A stretch of DNA of 37,275 nucleotides, taken from contig JALNYF010000014.1 in assembly GCA_023229985.1 (NCBI GenBank), forward strand, positions 1 through 37,275, in the 5' to 3' direction. Source of the stretch: Bacteroidales bacterium (GTDB taxonomy: Bacteria; Bacteroidota; Bacteroidia; Bacteroidales; WCHB1-69). Shown here piece by piece: positions 22,438-30,872 of this stretch. Under the pieces are notes generated by a model. That model did no database searches, was not told the origin of the DNA, and saw only the letters and a list, made by a program, of their open reading frames with translations. The stretch's first letter is position 1. Every line of letters begins with the position of its first letter. A program made the translations under genes and the position numbers.

Positions 22438-24078
22438 ATGGTCAAAAAAACCGCTTTTTTTCTCTCATTTTTCATCATCTGTATGATTTTGGTCGGATGT
22501 CATTCCGGTCAAAAACAAGATGATAAAATGATATTTCGATACAACGAAGCGAGTGGAATTACTACATTAGACCCTGCTTTTGCATCGGGACAAGCGGTCA
22601 TTTGGGCATGCAATTTACTATATAACGGATTGGTAGATTTAGACGATTCCTTACGAATTGTGCCGGCGATCGCCAAAAAATGGGAAATCAGTGAGGATGG
22701 AACGACTTATACTTTTACCCTGCGAAACGATGTCTATTTCCACAATACCGATTATTTCCAATTTGCCAAACCCCGAAAAGTTGTTGCGGCAGATTTTGTA
22801 TACAGCCTCAACCGAATCGTTGCCGCGGAAGTGGCTTCGCCCGGAGCGTGGGTATTTCAAAATATAGCCCGAAACAATGACGGAACTCCCTGCTTTACAG
22901 CACTCAACGACTCAACGCTACAAATTAAGCTCACTCACTATTTTCCACCATTTCTTGGAATCTTAGCCATGAAATATTGCTCCGTTGTTCCCCACGAAGC
23001 CGTGGAATATTTCGGACAAGATTTCAGACGTTTTCCCGTCGGCACCGGTCCCTTCCAATTCCAACTCTGGAAAGAGGGCATCAAATTAGTCCTGCGGAAA
23101 AATCCACACTATTTTGAAAAAGACGAAAACGGAATTCAATTACCCTACATTGATGGAGTCGCCATCTCTTTTATCGTTGATAAACAGTCTGTTTTCATGG
23201 AATTTATGAAAGGGTCGCTCGATTTTATGTCCGGCATCGAAGCGTGCTACAAAGACGCACTCCTTACCAAAGACGGTACACTTCAAGACAAATATCTCGA
23301 CCAAATCAATATGATGACTGCCCCGTACCTCAACACAGAATATATCGGTTTTTTATTAAAAAATGACGGCAGCAATAACCCACTGCTTATTAAAGAGGTA
23401 AGGCAAGCCCTGAATTGGGGTTTTGACCGAGAAAAAATGGTTCGATATCTGCGAAACAACATTGGTTTTGCGGGCACTTCCGGTTTTGTACCGATGGGAT
23501 TACCCTCCTTTGATGCACAACGCGTTGCCGGGTACAACTATAATCCCCAAAAAGCATTAGAATTATTGAAAAAAGCCGGCTTCCCCAATGGCAAGGGACT
23601 GCCTCCCATTCCCATTTCCGTGTCTGCCTCCTATCTCGATTTATGTCAGTACATTCAGCATGAGCTGGGAAAAATCGGGATTACGATAACGATTGACGTA
23701 CAACAAGCAGCGCAACAACGCGAAATGATGCGTAGCTACCGACTACCGGCATTCAGAGGTTCGTGGATAGCCGACTACCCCGATGCCGAAAACTACTTGG
23801 CTCTTTTTTATTCCAAAAATCTACAACCCGACGGCTCCAACTATACGCATTATATTAATAATCAATATGATGCACTTTTTGAAAAATCCCAAACCGTGCT
23901 AAATGATTCTTTGCGCAACGACTACTACACCCGCTTGGATTCCATGCTGATGGAAGATGCCCCTGTTATGCTACTCTATTATGATAAAGTAATTCGTTTT
24001 ACACAAAAAAATATATCGGGAATGAACCCAAGCCCGACTAATATGTTAGATTTAAGAAGAGTTAGAATACAAAAATGA
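22438..24078 (+). CDS. Family 5 (oligopeptide/nickel type) solute-binding lipoprotein
   Basis: A 546-residue extracytoplasmic binding protein of the SBP_bac_5 family, the type used by ABC importers for peptides. The signal sequence ends in the lipobox ILVG-C21. Family features include YNEASGITTLDPAFASG at the start of the mature domain, IVPAIAKKWEISEDGTTYTFTLR, VVAADFVYSLNRIV, FPVGTGPFQF, VRQALNWGFDREKMV, and the C-terminal GSWIADYPDAENYLALFYS. No ABC permease or ATPase gene is adjacent, so partner and ligand are unknown. It begins 17 bases after a terminator, with no -7 box in that short gap, so its promoter is unclear. Read-through from the lipoprotein gene is possible. Confidence 0.9.
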   Translation: MVKKTAFFLSFFIICMILVGCHSGQKQDDKMIFRYNEASGITTLDPAFASGQAVIWACNLLYNGLVDLDDSLRIVPAIAKKWEISEDGTTYTFTLRNDVYFHNTDYFQFAKPRKVVAADFVYSLNRIVAAEVASPGAWVFQNIARNNDGTPCFTALNDSTLQIKLTHYFPPFLGILAMKYCSVVPHEAVEYFGQDFRRFPVGTGPFQFQLWKEGIKLVLRKNPHYFEKDENGIQLPYIDGVAISFIVDKQSVFMEFMKGSLDFMSGIEACYKDALLTKDGTLQDKYLDQINMMTAPYLNTEYIGFLLKNDGSNNPLLIKEVRQALNWGFDREKMVRYLRNNIGFAGTSGFVPMGLPSFDAQRVAGYNYNPQKALELLKKAGFPNGKGLPPIPISVSASYLDLCQYIQHELGKIGITITIDVQQAAQQREMMRSYRLPAFRGSWIADYPDAENYLALFYSKNLQPDGSNYTHYINNQYDALFEKSQTVLNDSLRNDYYTRLDSMLMEDAPVMLLYYDKVIRFTQKNISGMNPSPTNMLDLRRVRIQK

Positions 24079-24123
24079 ATCAAGAAGTAATTACAATTCA
24101 ATAATAATTAATTCATCAACATT

Positions 24124-25203
24124 ATGTCAGAAAAAATATTATCCAAAGTAAAACCCGGCGTAGTTTACGGAAAAGGGTTACAAGAGATTTTCAGAATTGC
24201 CAAGCAAGAGAAGTTTGCCATTCCTGCGGTCAATGTTGTGGGGACAGATTCCGTTAATGCAGTTCTGGAAGCAGCACAAGTGGCACATTCGCCGATTATG
24301 GTTCAGTTTTCCAATGGAGGCGCACTGTTTTATTCAGGGAAGATATTATCGAATGAGGGAGAAAAAGCAGCCATTACCGGTGCCATTTCCGGTGCCATGC
24401 ACATTCATCAAGTTGCTGAATTATATGGAGTTCCGGTTATTATTCATACCGACCATGCCGCCAAAAAACTGCTACCTTGGATTGACGGTTTATTAGATGC
24501 CGGTGAAGAATTCTATCGTACGCACGGCAAACCGCTTTTCAGTTCCCACATGTTGGATTTGTCGGCTGAACCGCTCAAAGAAAACATTGAAATTTGTAAA
24601 AAGTATTTGGCAAGAATGGCAAAAATAGAGATGGTTTTGGAAATTGAATTAGGCATTACCGGCGGCGAAGAAGACGGCGTTGACAATACCGGTATTGATA
24701 GTGCGCGGCTCTACACACAGCCCGAAGACGTGGCGTTTGCTTACGAGGAATTATCAAAAATCAGTCCGAATTTTACGATTGCCGCTTCATTCGGAAATGT
24801 TCACGGCGTTTATAAACCGGGAAACGTTAAGTTAGAGCCCATCATTTTGCATAATTCCCAAAAATTCATTGAAGAAAAATACAAAACGACTGCAAATCCG
24901 GTCAATTTTGTTTTCCACGGAGGTTCCGGTTCCGAACCTGCAAAAATCAAAGAAGCGATTGGCTATGGCGTTATCAAGATGAATATTGATACCGATACAC
25001 AATGGGCTTTTTGGGAAGGAGTTATGAATTATTACAAGAAATATCAAGACTACCTGCAAGCACAAATTGGCAATCCCGAAGGCGAGGACAAACCCAATAA
25101 AAAATACTACGACCCACGCAAATTCCTACGCGAAGGTGAATTAGGCATGATTAAAAGATTACAAATTGCATTTGAAGATTTGAATGCCATCAACCGTTGT
25201 TAA
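24124..25203 (+). CDS. fbaA: Class II fructose-bisphosphate aldolase
   Basis: A zinc-dependent aldolase that cleaves fructose 1,6-bisphosphate into dihydroxyacetone phosphate and glyceraldehyde 3-phosphate. The 359-residue length equals the E. coli FbaA type (class IIA). FAIPAVNVVGTDSVNAVLEAA opens the barrel. HTDHAAKKLLPWIDGL carries the catalytic Asp (D110) and a zinc His (H111). ELGITGGEEDGVDN, AASFGNVHGVYKPGNVKL, FHGGSGS and NIDTDTQWAFWEG follow and supply the zinc and phosphate contacts. It converges with the penicillin-binding protein gene, and a hairpin at 25250-25280 separates the two. Confidence 0.96.
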   Translation: MSEKILSKVKPGVVYGKGLQEIFRIAKQEKFAIPAVNVVGTDSVNAVLEAAQVAHSPIMVQFSNGGALFYSGKILSNEGEKAAITGAISGAMHIHQVAELYGVPVIIHTDHAAKKLLPWIDGLLDAGEEFYRTHGKPLFSSHMLDLSAEPLKENIEICKKYLARMAKIEMVLEIELGITGGEEDGVDNTGIDSARLYTQPEDVAFAYEELSKISPNFTIAASFGNVHGVYKPGNVKLEPIILHNSQKFIEEKYKTTANPVNFVFHGGSGSEPAKIKEAIGYGVIKMNIDTDTQWAFWEGVMNYYKKYQDYLQAQIGNPEGEDKPNKKYYDPRKFLREGELGMIKRLQIAFEDLNAINRC

Positions 25204-25249
25204 TCAAAGCAACAGGCAATCGCATACCACATTTGTTATTTGATTTTTG

Positions 25250-25280
25250 ATATGGACGTATTAATTGAATACGTCCATAT
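25250..25280. terminator. Hairpin between convergent fbaA and mrcA
   Basis: A perfect 13-bp inverted repeat (25250-25262 with 25268-25280, loop 5) spans the mrcA stop codon. There is little U-tract on either side, so its termination strength is uncertain. Its position between converging genes supports the call. Confidence 0.6.
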
Positions 25281-27594
25281 TAATATGTGGTGTCGTGGTA
25301 TTGGCATTGGGTTCATCGGGCAAACAACCATATTCGTTTCCCTCAAAACCATCAGGCGGCGCAAATTGGTAACGTGGATCTTTTGGATTATCTGCAATTT
25401 GCTTATACGGCAAGTTCGGGTCGGTGTAGCACTTCTGCATAAAAAGTCCGAACACCGGCATGGCGGCGCGGGCTCCTTGACCATATTCCATGGAGGTAAA
25501 GTGCGCGGCACGGTCATCACAGCCCACCCATACACCACACGTTAATGAAGGGGAATAGCCCACAAACCACGAATCGGAATGATTGTCGGTTGTACCGGTT
25601 TTTCCTGCCAGCGGGAAATTCAATCCATATTGGCTGATCAGCCGACGACCGGTGCCATATTCAACAACCCCTTTCATCAAACATACCGTCTGATATGCCA
25701 ACAATTGACTCATCGCCTCGTGGGTTTCAGGAATTTTTGTATAAATGACATTATCATCTTTATCACAAATTTTTGAAATAAAATAAGGCTCAATATAAAC
25801 ACCTTTATTGGCGAAGCAGTTAATGGCACCGACCTGTTCATATAGGGATAATTCGCACGCGCCCAAACTAATAGAAGGTACGGCAGGAATCGGAGATTGA
25901 ACACCCATTTTCCTTACCAATTCAATAACTGCATATTGTCGCCCATATTCAGGACGAGTGATAAGATAGGCAGAGACATTATTCAGTGATTGTGCCAATG
26001 CTTCACGGAGCAGAACATTTTGGTTCGGTTTATACTTCCCAACGGGGATAGACCACGTAGTTCCTTCAGGTAATCGAACCGAAACAGAGGTATTGTTCAC
26101 CATTGAGCAAGGGTCTAACTCTCCATTGCTATTCTCCATGGCACTTGCATAGACGTAGGGTTTGAAAGTAGAACCCACTTGGCGGCGGGAGCCGGTAACA
26201 TGGTCAAATTGGAATGATGAATAGTTCATTCCACCCACGTAGGCTTTCACTTTTCCTGTTGAGGGTTCCATTGCCATAAACCCGCACTGCAAGAAAGATT
26301 TCATATAACGAATAGAATCCATGGGGGACATTATAGTATCAATTTGCGAATAACCGTTTTGAGATAAAACTTTCATTTTAACTCTTCTATTAAACGCGTT
26401 CTTTATAGCTGCTTCGGAAGCACCACTTTTTCGTAATTGTGCGTAACGGGGACTGCGTTTCATGGCAGCGTTTAAAATATTATCTGTTTCTTTTTGAGAA
26501 AGCCGATAAAAGGGCGCATTTTCATTTCTTTTCAGTTGTTGAAAAAAAATTGGTTGCAATTTTCCGTTCACGTGCTCTTCAACGGAAGCTTCAGCATATT
26601 CCTGCATTGTGGCATCAATGGTGGTATAAATTTTCAGACCGTCCTTATATATATTGTATTGGTCGCCATTCTTTTTAAAATTTTCCTTTTGAGCGAAGAA
26701 ATTAGTCAGATATATGCGCAGATATTCGCGCAAATAGGTTGCTTGACCAACAGCATGTCCTTCCTTGGCATATTTCGACATATCCAAGATTTCATTTTTT
26801 TCTTTATCTGCCACCTCATCGGTAATAAAATCGTATTTATTCATTTGAGAAATCACCACATTTCGTCTTTGTGTGGCAGCATCTGGATGCATCAAAGGAT
26901 CATAATCCCCGGGAGCTTTGAGCAGGCCCACCAGCATCGCAGATTCAGGAATGGTAAGTTTATCAGGAGTAGTGGAAAAATAGCGTTTGGCGGCAGTTTC
27001 AATTCCCATGGCTTGATGTGAGAAATCGACGGTATTAAGATACATCGTAATTATCTCATTTTTAGAATATTCTCGTTCCAGTTTCACGGCAACAATCCAT
27101 TCTCGCAACTTGGAAACCACGAGATTTCCTTCTCGCGGATAGAGATTCTTGGCTAATTGTTGCGTAATGGTACTGCCCCCTCCGGCTTTGCTTCCGGTCA
27201 TTACTCCTATGCCCACTCTCACCAAAGCTTTAAAATCAATACCGGAATGTTTATAAAAGCGTGAATCTTCAGTAGCAATCAAGGCATTCAAGAGATTTTT
27301 AGAGAGGTCCCCGTATCTGCAATTAGAACGATTTTCATAATAATATCGACCTAACTCCTTTCCATCGGCAGAATAGACAATCGTTGCCAATTGATTCTTT
27401 TCGATGTCCTTTTCCAACTGCTCAACGCTGGGAATATCCAACGCAATCCAGACAAAAGCAATTAATACTACCAGAAAAGAAAATCCGTAAAAACACCAAA
27501 ACGGGGCAATCCATTTTGAACGTTTTAAGGTCGAATTATCTCGCTTCGATTTTCTGATATCTCTCTTTTTACCGTTATTATCAGATACATACAT
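25261..27594 (-). CDS. mrcA: Bifunctional penicillin-binding protein 1A
   Basis: A 777-residue class A PBP that polymerises and cross-links peptidoglycan at the inner membrane. A basic cytoplasmic tail of about 30 residues precedes one transmembrane helix at about 32-52. The glycosyltransferase (GT51) domain shows ATEDSRFYKHSGIDF with the catalytic Glu near 109, GGSTITQQLAKNLY, and EREYSKNEIITMYLN. The transpeptidase domain shows the active-site SxxK as GSTFKPYVYA near 475, SLNNVSAY as the SxN motif, and KTGTTDNHSDSWFVG near 665. The C-terminus is short and Asn/Thr-rich. It starts at ATG 27594 behind a promoter at 27633-27640, and its operon appears to hold this gene alone. Confidence 0.95.
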   Translation of the reverse strand: MYVSDNNGKKRDIRKSKRDNSTLKRSKWIAPFWCFYGFSFLVVLIAFVWIALDIPSVEQLEKDIEKNQLATIVYSADGKELGRYYYENRSNCRYGDLSKNLLNALIATEDSRFYKHSGIDFKALVRVGIGVMTGSKAGGGSTITQQLAKNLYPREGNLVVSKLREWIVAVKLEREYSKNEIITMYLNTVDFSHQAMGIETAAKRYFSTTPDKLTIPESAMLVGLLKAPGDYDPLMHPDAATQRRNVVISQMNKYDFITDEVADKEKNEILDMSKYAKEGHAVGQATYLREYLRIYLTNFFAQKENFKKNGDQYNIYKDGLKIYTTIDATMQEYAEASVEEHVNGKLQPIFFQQLKRNENAPFYRLSQKETDNILNAAMKRSPRYAQLRKSGASEAAIKNAFNRRVKMKVLSQNGYSQIDTIMSPMDSIRYMKSFLQCGFMAMEPSTGKVKAYVGGMNYSSFQFDHVTGSRRQVGSTFKPYVYASAMENSNGELDPCSMVNNTSVSVRLPEGTTWSIPVGKYKPNQNVLLREALAQSLNNVSAYLITRPEYGRQYAVIELVRKMGVQSPIPAVPSISLGACELSLYEQVGAINCFANKGVYIEPYFISKICDKDDNVIYTKIPETHEAMSQLLAYQTVCLMKGVVEYGTGRRLISQYGLNFPLAGKTGTTDNHSDSWFVGYSPSLTCGVWVGCDDRAAHFTSMEYGQGARAAMPVFGLFMQKCYTDPNLPYKQIADNPKDPRYQFAPPDGFEGNEYGCLPDEPNANTTTPHINMDVFN

Positions 27595-27632
27595 ATAAAA
27601 ATGGTCTTTATTTTATTGAATCAAACAATCTG

Positions 27633-27640
27633 CAAAATTA
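27633..27640 (-). promoter_or_regulatory. -7 promoter element for mrcA
   Basis: The minus strand reads TAATTTTG followed by CAGA, 38 bases before the mrcA ATG. The -33 element is not clear. Confidence 0.58.
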
Positions 27641-27723
27641 CAGATAAATTTATAATAAACATAGTATAAAATAAAATATACCGAAAAACAAATTACTATA
27701 TTTTTATGCATGGAATAAATATG

Positions 27724-27731
27724 TATTTTTG
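27724..27731 (+). promoter_or_regulatory. -7 promoter element for the 56-residue protein
   Basis: TATTTTTG followed by CAGC lies 22 bases before ATG 27754. It falls inside the longer open frame that would start at 27706, and this decides in favour of the downstream start. Confidence 0.62.
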
Positions 27732-27753
27732 CAGCAAATTTAAAATTAAAGAA

Positions 27754-27924
27754 ATGGACGTAAATATAAAAGAAAAAATCGACAAATTGCTGAGTGAGAT
27801 TAATTCCGAGACAGATTTAAACAAAAAAATGGAGCATTTATATTATGTTTTATTACAAGCCGACTATTGCATTGGGACATTGCAAGAGGAACAGAAGCAA
27901 TACGAGAACAACAACAGTTACTAA
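27754..27924 (+). CDS. Uncharacterised 56-residue charged protein
   Basis: A short, Lys/Glu-rich, probably all-helical cytoplasmic protein with no signal or membrane segment. It includes VNIKEKIDKLLSEIN, MEHLYYVLLQADYCIG and a polar tail ending QYENNNSY. The start at 27754 was chosen because a -7 promoter box (27724-27731) lies inside the longer frame beginning at 27706, whose extra 16 residues would not be transcribed. It sits between mrcA (divergent) and the rplM operon. I do not recognise the family. Coding is plausible from the promoter spacing, composition and clean stop, but not proven. Confidence 0.55.
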   Translation: MDVNIKEKIDKLLSEINSETDLNKKMEHLYYVLLQADYCIGTLQEEQKQYENNNSY

Positions 27925-27983
27925 AAAGCAGAAAGTTTTTTTTTAAAATAAATTTAAAGCTATTATTTTTAGAAAAAAAGTTG

Positions 27984-27991
27984 TATTTTTG
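27984..27991 (+). promoter_or_regulatory. -7 promoter element for the rplM-rpsI operon
   Basis: TATTTTTG followed by CCGCCC fits the -7 consensus. It lies 97 bases before the chosen rplM start, leaving a leader of about 90 bases with two hairpins. Confidence 0.68.
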
Positions 27992-28011
27992 CCGCCCGAA
28001 AAAACCGATTA

Positions 28012-28074
28012 TTATCTTGCTGTTAGAAAGATAAAATAAGTAGAAATCGAAACATATAGGTGAAGATATGTTTC
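28012..28074 (+). promoter_or_regulatory. Candidate ribosomal protein leader upstream of rplM
   Basis: Two hairpins lie in the predicted rplM 5' leader. The first is a 7-bp stem (28012-28018 with 28028-28034). The second is a perfect 9-bp stem (28049-28057 with 28066-28074) with loop AGGTGAAG, ending 14 bases before the rplM ATG. L13 leaders that give autoregulation are known in other phyla. Here the structure is seen and its function is inferred. Confidence 0.5.
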
Positions 28075-28088
28075 ACAAAAAAATGAAA

Positions 28089-28544
28089 ATGAACACATTA
28101 AGTTACAAAACAATTTCGGCAAACGAGCAAATCGTAAAAAAAGAGTGGGTTGTCATTGATGCAGAAAATGCAGTAGTTGGACGCCTTTCTACCGTAGTAG
28201 CCCGTATTTTACGCGGAAAAACGAAAACTTATTACACTCCTCATTTCGATTGTGGGGATAATGTAATTATTATTAATGCCGATAAGGTAAGATTTACCGG
28301 CAAAAAGTTGACAGACAAAATGTATGTCAGACATACCGGTTACCCGGGCGGACAACGTTTCAGAACTCCGAGAGAAGTTTTGCAGAAAAACCCGATTGGT
28401 ATCTTAGAACATGCGGTCAGAGGGATGCTTCCCAAAAACAGATTGGGGGATCAATTATATCGCAATTTATACGTTTATGCCGGTTCGGAACACCCGCACG
28501 AAGGTCAACAACCCAAATTAATAAACATTAACGAAATCAAATAG
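28089..28544 (+). CDS. rplM: 50S ribosomal protein L13
   Basis: L13 is an early-assembling protein of the large subunit. The 151-residue product shows the family blocks KEWVVIDAENAVVGRLSTVVARILRGK, TPHFDCGDNVIIINADKVRFTGKKL, HTGYPGGQR, AVRGMLPKNRLG and LYVYAGSEHPHEGQQP. I chose ATG 28089 (MNTLSYKT), which matches the usual Bacteroidota N-terminus. A start at 28068 would lie in the right arm of the leader hairpin and add an unconserved basic stretch. rpsI begins 5 bases downstream, the standard L13-S9 pair. Confidence 0.95.
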   Translation: MNTLSYKTISANEQIVKKEWVVIDAENAVVGRLSTVVARILRGKTKTYYTPHFDCGDNVIIINADKVRFTGKKLTDKMYVRHTGYPGGQRFRTPREVLQKNPIGILEHAVRGMLPKNRLGDQLYRNLYVYAGSEHPHEGQQPKLININEIK

Positions 28545-28549
28545 TAAAA

Positions 28550-28936
28550 ATGGAAATCACCAATACAATCGGAAGAAGAAAAACGGCTGTTGCCCGTATT
28601 TATATGAAAAAAGGCAGTGGTCAAATCACGATTAACAAACGCGATTATAAAGAATATTTTCCTTTGGCAACTACACAATATGTTGTCACTCAGCCTTTGG
28701 CAATTGTCGGCGTAGAAGGTCAATATGACATCAAAGCAAATTTGGACGGTGGTGGAATGACCGGTCAGGCAGAGGCACTTCGCTTAGCTATTTCAAGAGC
28801 TTTGGTAGAACTTTTCCCTGACGTTCGTCCGGCATTAAAAACCAAAGGCTTACTTCGCCGTGACCCACGTATGGTTGAACGTAAAAAACCGGGACAACCG
28901 AAAGCACGTAAGAGATTCCAATTCAGTAAACGTTAA
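28550..28936 (+). CDS. rpsI: 30S ribosomal protein S9
   Basis: S9 is a small-subunit protein whose C-terminal tail reaches the P-site tRNA. The 128-residue product has the N-terminal NTIGRRKTAVARIYMKKGSG block and the central DGGGMTGQAEALRLAISRAL. The conserved C-terminus is KTKGLLRRDPRMVERKKPGQPKARKRFQFSKR-like, ending in Lys-Arg as in the family. It is co-transcribed with rplM (5-base gap). rpsB follows after 108 bases. Confidence 0.97.
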   Translation: MEITNTIGRRKTAVARIYMKKGSGQITINKRDYKEYFPLATTQYVVTQPLAIVGVEGQYDIKANLDGGGMTGQAEALRLAISRALVELFPDVRPALKTKGLLRRDPRMVERKKPGQPKARKRFQFSKR

Positions 28937-28979
28937 TCCCGTTTGCTATTTGCGATTATCGCGCATAGTTTAGTATCGA

Positions 28980-29014
28980 AATTGCCGAGACTTCGTTTGA
29001 ACTACCAGGCAATT
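28980..29014 (+). promoter_or_regulatory. Candidate structured leader of rpsB
   Basis: In the rpsI-rpsB gap, a 7-bp stem (28980-28986 with 29008-29014) encloses 21 bases containing a small inner hairpin (TTC-GTTT-GAA). It ends 30 bases before the rpsB ATG. S2 autoregulates rpsB-tsf through the mRNA leader in E. coli, so a similar role is possible. No -7 box was seen in this gap, so rpsB may be read from the rplM promoter. Confidence 0.42.
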
Positions 29015-29044
29015 GATTTTAAGAACGTAAACAATTATTAAAAA

Positions 29045-29965
29045 ATGACAAATAAAGTAGAATTTAAAGAATTATTAGATGCAGGTTGTCACTTTGGACA
29101 CCTCAAAAGAAAATGGAATCCTTATATGGCTCCTTATATTTTTATGGAGAAAAACGGAATTCACATTATTGATTTATACAAAACTTCCGAAAAAATCGAC
29201 GAAGCTTGTGCCGTTGCAAAACAAATTGCCAAATCAGGCAGAAAGATTTTATTTGTAGCTACCAAGAAACAAGCCAAAGATACCGTTGCCGAATTAGTAA
29301 AAGCAGTCGGAATGCCTTACGTTACAGAACGTTGGCCTGGCGGTATGCTGACAAACTTCTTCACCATCAGAAAAGCTGTCAAAAAAATGAGCGACATTGA
29401 CCACCAAATGGCAAGTCCCCTTTTCAACAACCTTTCTAAAAGAGAAAAATTACAAATCCAACGTGAAAGAGCTAAATTAGAGAAGAACTTAGGCTCAATC
29501 GCTGACTTGTCAAGACTTCCCGCAGCCGTTTTCATCGTTGATATTTTGAAAGAACACATCGCCGTAGCTGAAGCTCATCGCCTCAACATCCCTACATTGG
29601 CTATCGTAGATACCAATTCCAATCCTAATCTTGTTGATTTCCCAATCCCTGCTAACGACGATGCCTCTAAATCTATTACCGTTATTGTAAAAGCTGTTTG
29701 TGATGCCATCGCAGAAGGTGCCGCAGAAAGAAAATATGATAAAGAAAATGCAGTGGAAGAAGAGACTGATGCCCTCCGCGACGGAAACAAAGTTCTCGCC
29801 GTTGACGATGACGAAACCGCTGAAGTTGCCGCCAAAGAAATTGCAAAGAGCTTAAAGAAAATTAAAGACGTAAACACCGAAGATAGTGAAGATGGAACCA
29901 TTCGCAAAAAAAGACCCACTATCAAAAAAGCCCCTTCCAAATCCGGCACCTCTAAGAAAAATTAA
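29045..29965 (+). CDS. rpsB: 30S ribosomal protein S2 with long charged C-terminal tail
   Basis: S2 is a late-binding small-subunit protein. The 306-residue protein has all main blocks: LLDAGCHFGHLKRKWNPYMAPYIF, HIIDLYKT, ILFVATKKQAKD, ERWPGGMLTNFFTIRKAV, AVFIVDILKEHIAVAEAHRLNIPTLAIVDTNSNP, and VDFPIPANDDA. The conserved core ends near residue 228. The last 75 residues are an acidic then Lys-rich extension (EEETDALRDG ... DDDETAEVAAKEIAKS ... SGTSKKN), longer than in E. coli S2. It is followed after 24 bases by tsf, the usual partner. Confidence 0.96.
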   Translation: MTNKVEFKELLDAGCHFGHLKRKWNPYMAPYIFMEKNGIHIIDLYKTSEKIDEACAVAKQIAKSGRKILFVATKKQAKDTVAELVKAVGMPYVTERWPGGMLTNFFTIRKAVKKMSDIDHQMASPLFNNLSKREKLQIQRERAKLEKNLGSIADLSRLPAAVFIVDILKEHIAVAEAHRLNIPTLAIVDTNSNPNLVDFPIPANDDASKSITVIVKAVCDAIAEGAAERKYDKENAVEEETDALRDGNKVLAVDDDETAEVAAKEIAKSLKKIKDVNTEDSEDGTIRKKRPTIKKAPSKSGTSKKN

Positions 29966-29989
29966 TGTATAACGAATAAATTAAATATT

Positions 29990-30820
29990 ATGACAATAAC
30001 TGCCGCAGAAGTAAACAAACTCAGAATAGCCACCGGTGTGGGTATGATGGATTGTAAACACGCATTGGTCGAAGCAGAAGGCGACTTTGATAAAGCTATC
30101 GACATTTTGAGAAAAAAAGGACAAAAAGTTGCCGCAAAACGCGCCGACCGTAGTGCTAACGAAGGTCGCGTCATTGCAAAAGTAAACGAAACTAAAAATA
30201 AAGGCTACATCTTAGTAGTTAGTTGTGAAACCGACTTCGTTGGGAAAAATGCCGATTTTGTTGCTTTAAGCGAAAAAATTATCAATGCCGCTATGTCAAA
30301 AGAGATTCATACAAAAGAAGAATTAATCAATCTTACCATTGATGGGTTGACCGTTGCAGACCTTCTTCTTGAAATGACCGGCAAAACAGGCGAAAAAATT
30401 GAAATACCGGCTTACAACGTAATCGAAGCACCCCTCGTTTCTGCCTATAACCACAATGGAAACCGCATCGCTACCATCGCCGGTTTTAACATGACAGGCG
30501 AAAAAGTGGAAGCTGCCGGTCACGAAGTAGCTCTTCAAATCGCAGCTATGAATCCTATCGCTCTAAACGAAGAATCCATTCCGCAAGAAACCATCGAACA
30601 CGAATTGGAAATCGCTCGCGAAACCATTCGCCAAGAAGGAAAACCGGAAAACATGGTTGAGAAAATTGCCCAAGGCAAATTAAACAAATTCTTCAAAGAA
30701 AATACTTTAATGTATCAAGAATTTATCAACGATAGCAAATTGTCAGTCGCCGATTTCTTGAAACAAACAGATGCCAACCTTACTTGTACAGGTTTTATCC
30801 GCTTACAATTAGGTGCATAA
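29990..30820 (+). CDS. tsf: Elongation factor Ts
   Basis: EF-Ts is the guanine nucleotide exchange factor of EF-Tu. The 276-residue length is typical. The N-terminal UBA-like domain shows EVNKLRIATGVGMMDCKHALVEAEGDFDKAI, then KKGQKVAAKRADRSANEG. The core carries VSCETDFVGKN with the conserved TDFV motif that contacts EF-Tu, and the C-terminal dimerisation region ends LTCTGFIRLQLG. It is the last gene of the cluster, with a terminator at 30841-30872. Confidence 0.97.
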   Translation: MTITAAEVNKLRIATGVGMMDCKHALVEAEGDFDKAIDILRKKGQKVAAKRADRSANEGRVIAKVNETKNKGYILVVSCETDFVGKNADFVALSEKIINAAMSKEIHTKEELINLTIDGLTVADLLLEMTGKTGEKIEIPAYNVIEAPLVSAYNHNGNRIATIAGFNMTGEKVEAAGHEVALQIAAMNPIALNEESIPQETIEHELEIARETIRQEGKPENMVEKIAQGKLNKFFKENTLMYQEFINDSKLSVADFLKQTDANLTCTGFIRLQLGA

Positions 30821-30840
30821 GTTATCATTTATCATCTACT

Positions 30841-30872
30841 AAAAAGGCTGCCCATTTGGACAGCCTTTTTTT
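30841..30872. terminator. Bidirectional terminator between tsf and the DUF6427 gene
   Basis: The stem AAAAAGGCTG pairs with CAGCCTTTTT, extended by a CC/GG pair past one mismatch around the loop ATTT. A T-run follows on the plus strand and another on the minus strand. The minus-strand gene's stop codon overlaps its edge. Confidence 0.9.

Noticed and set aside
28068..28088. Upstream ATG as the rplM start
   Set aside because: It lies in the right arm of the leader hairpin, and the added residues (FHKKMK) are not part of the usual L13 N-terminus.
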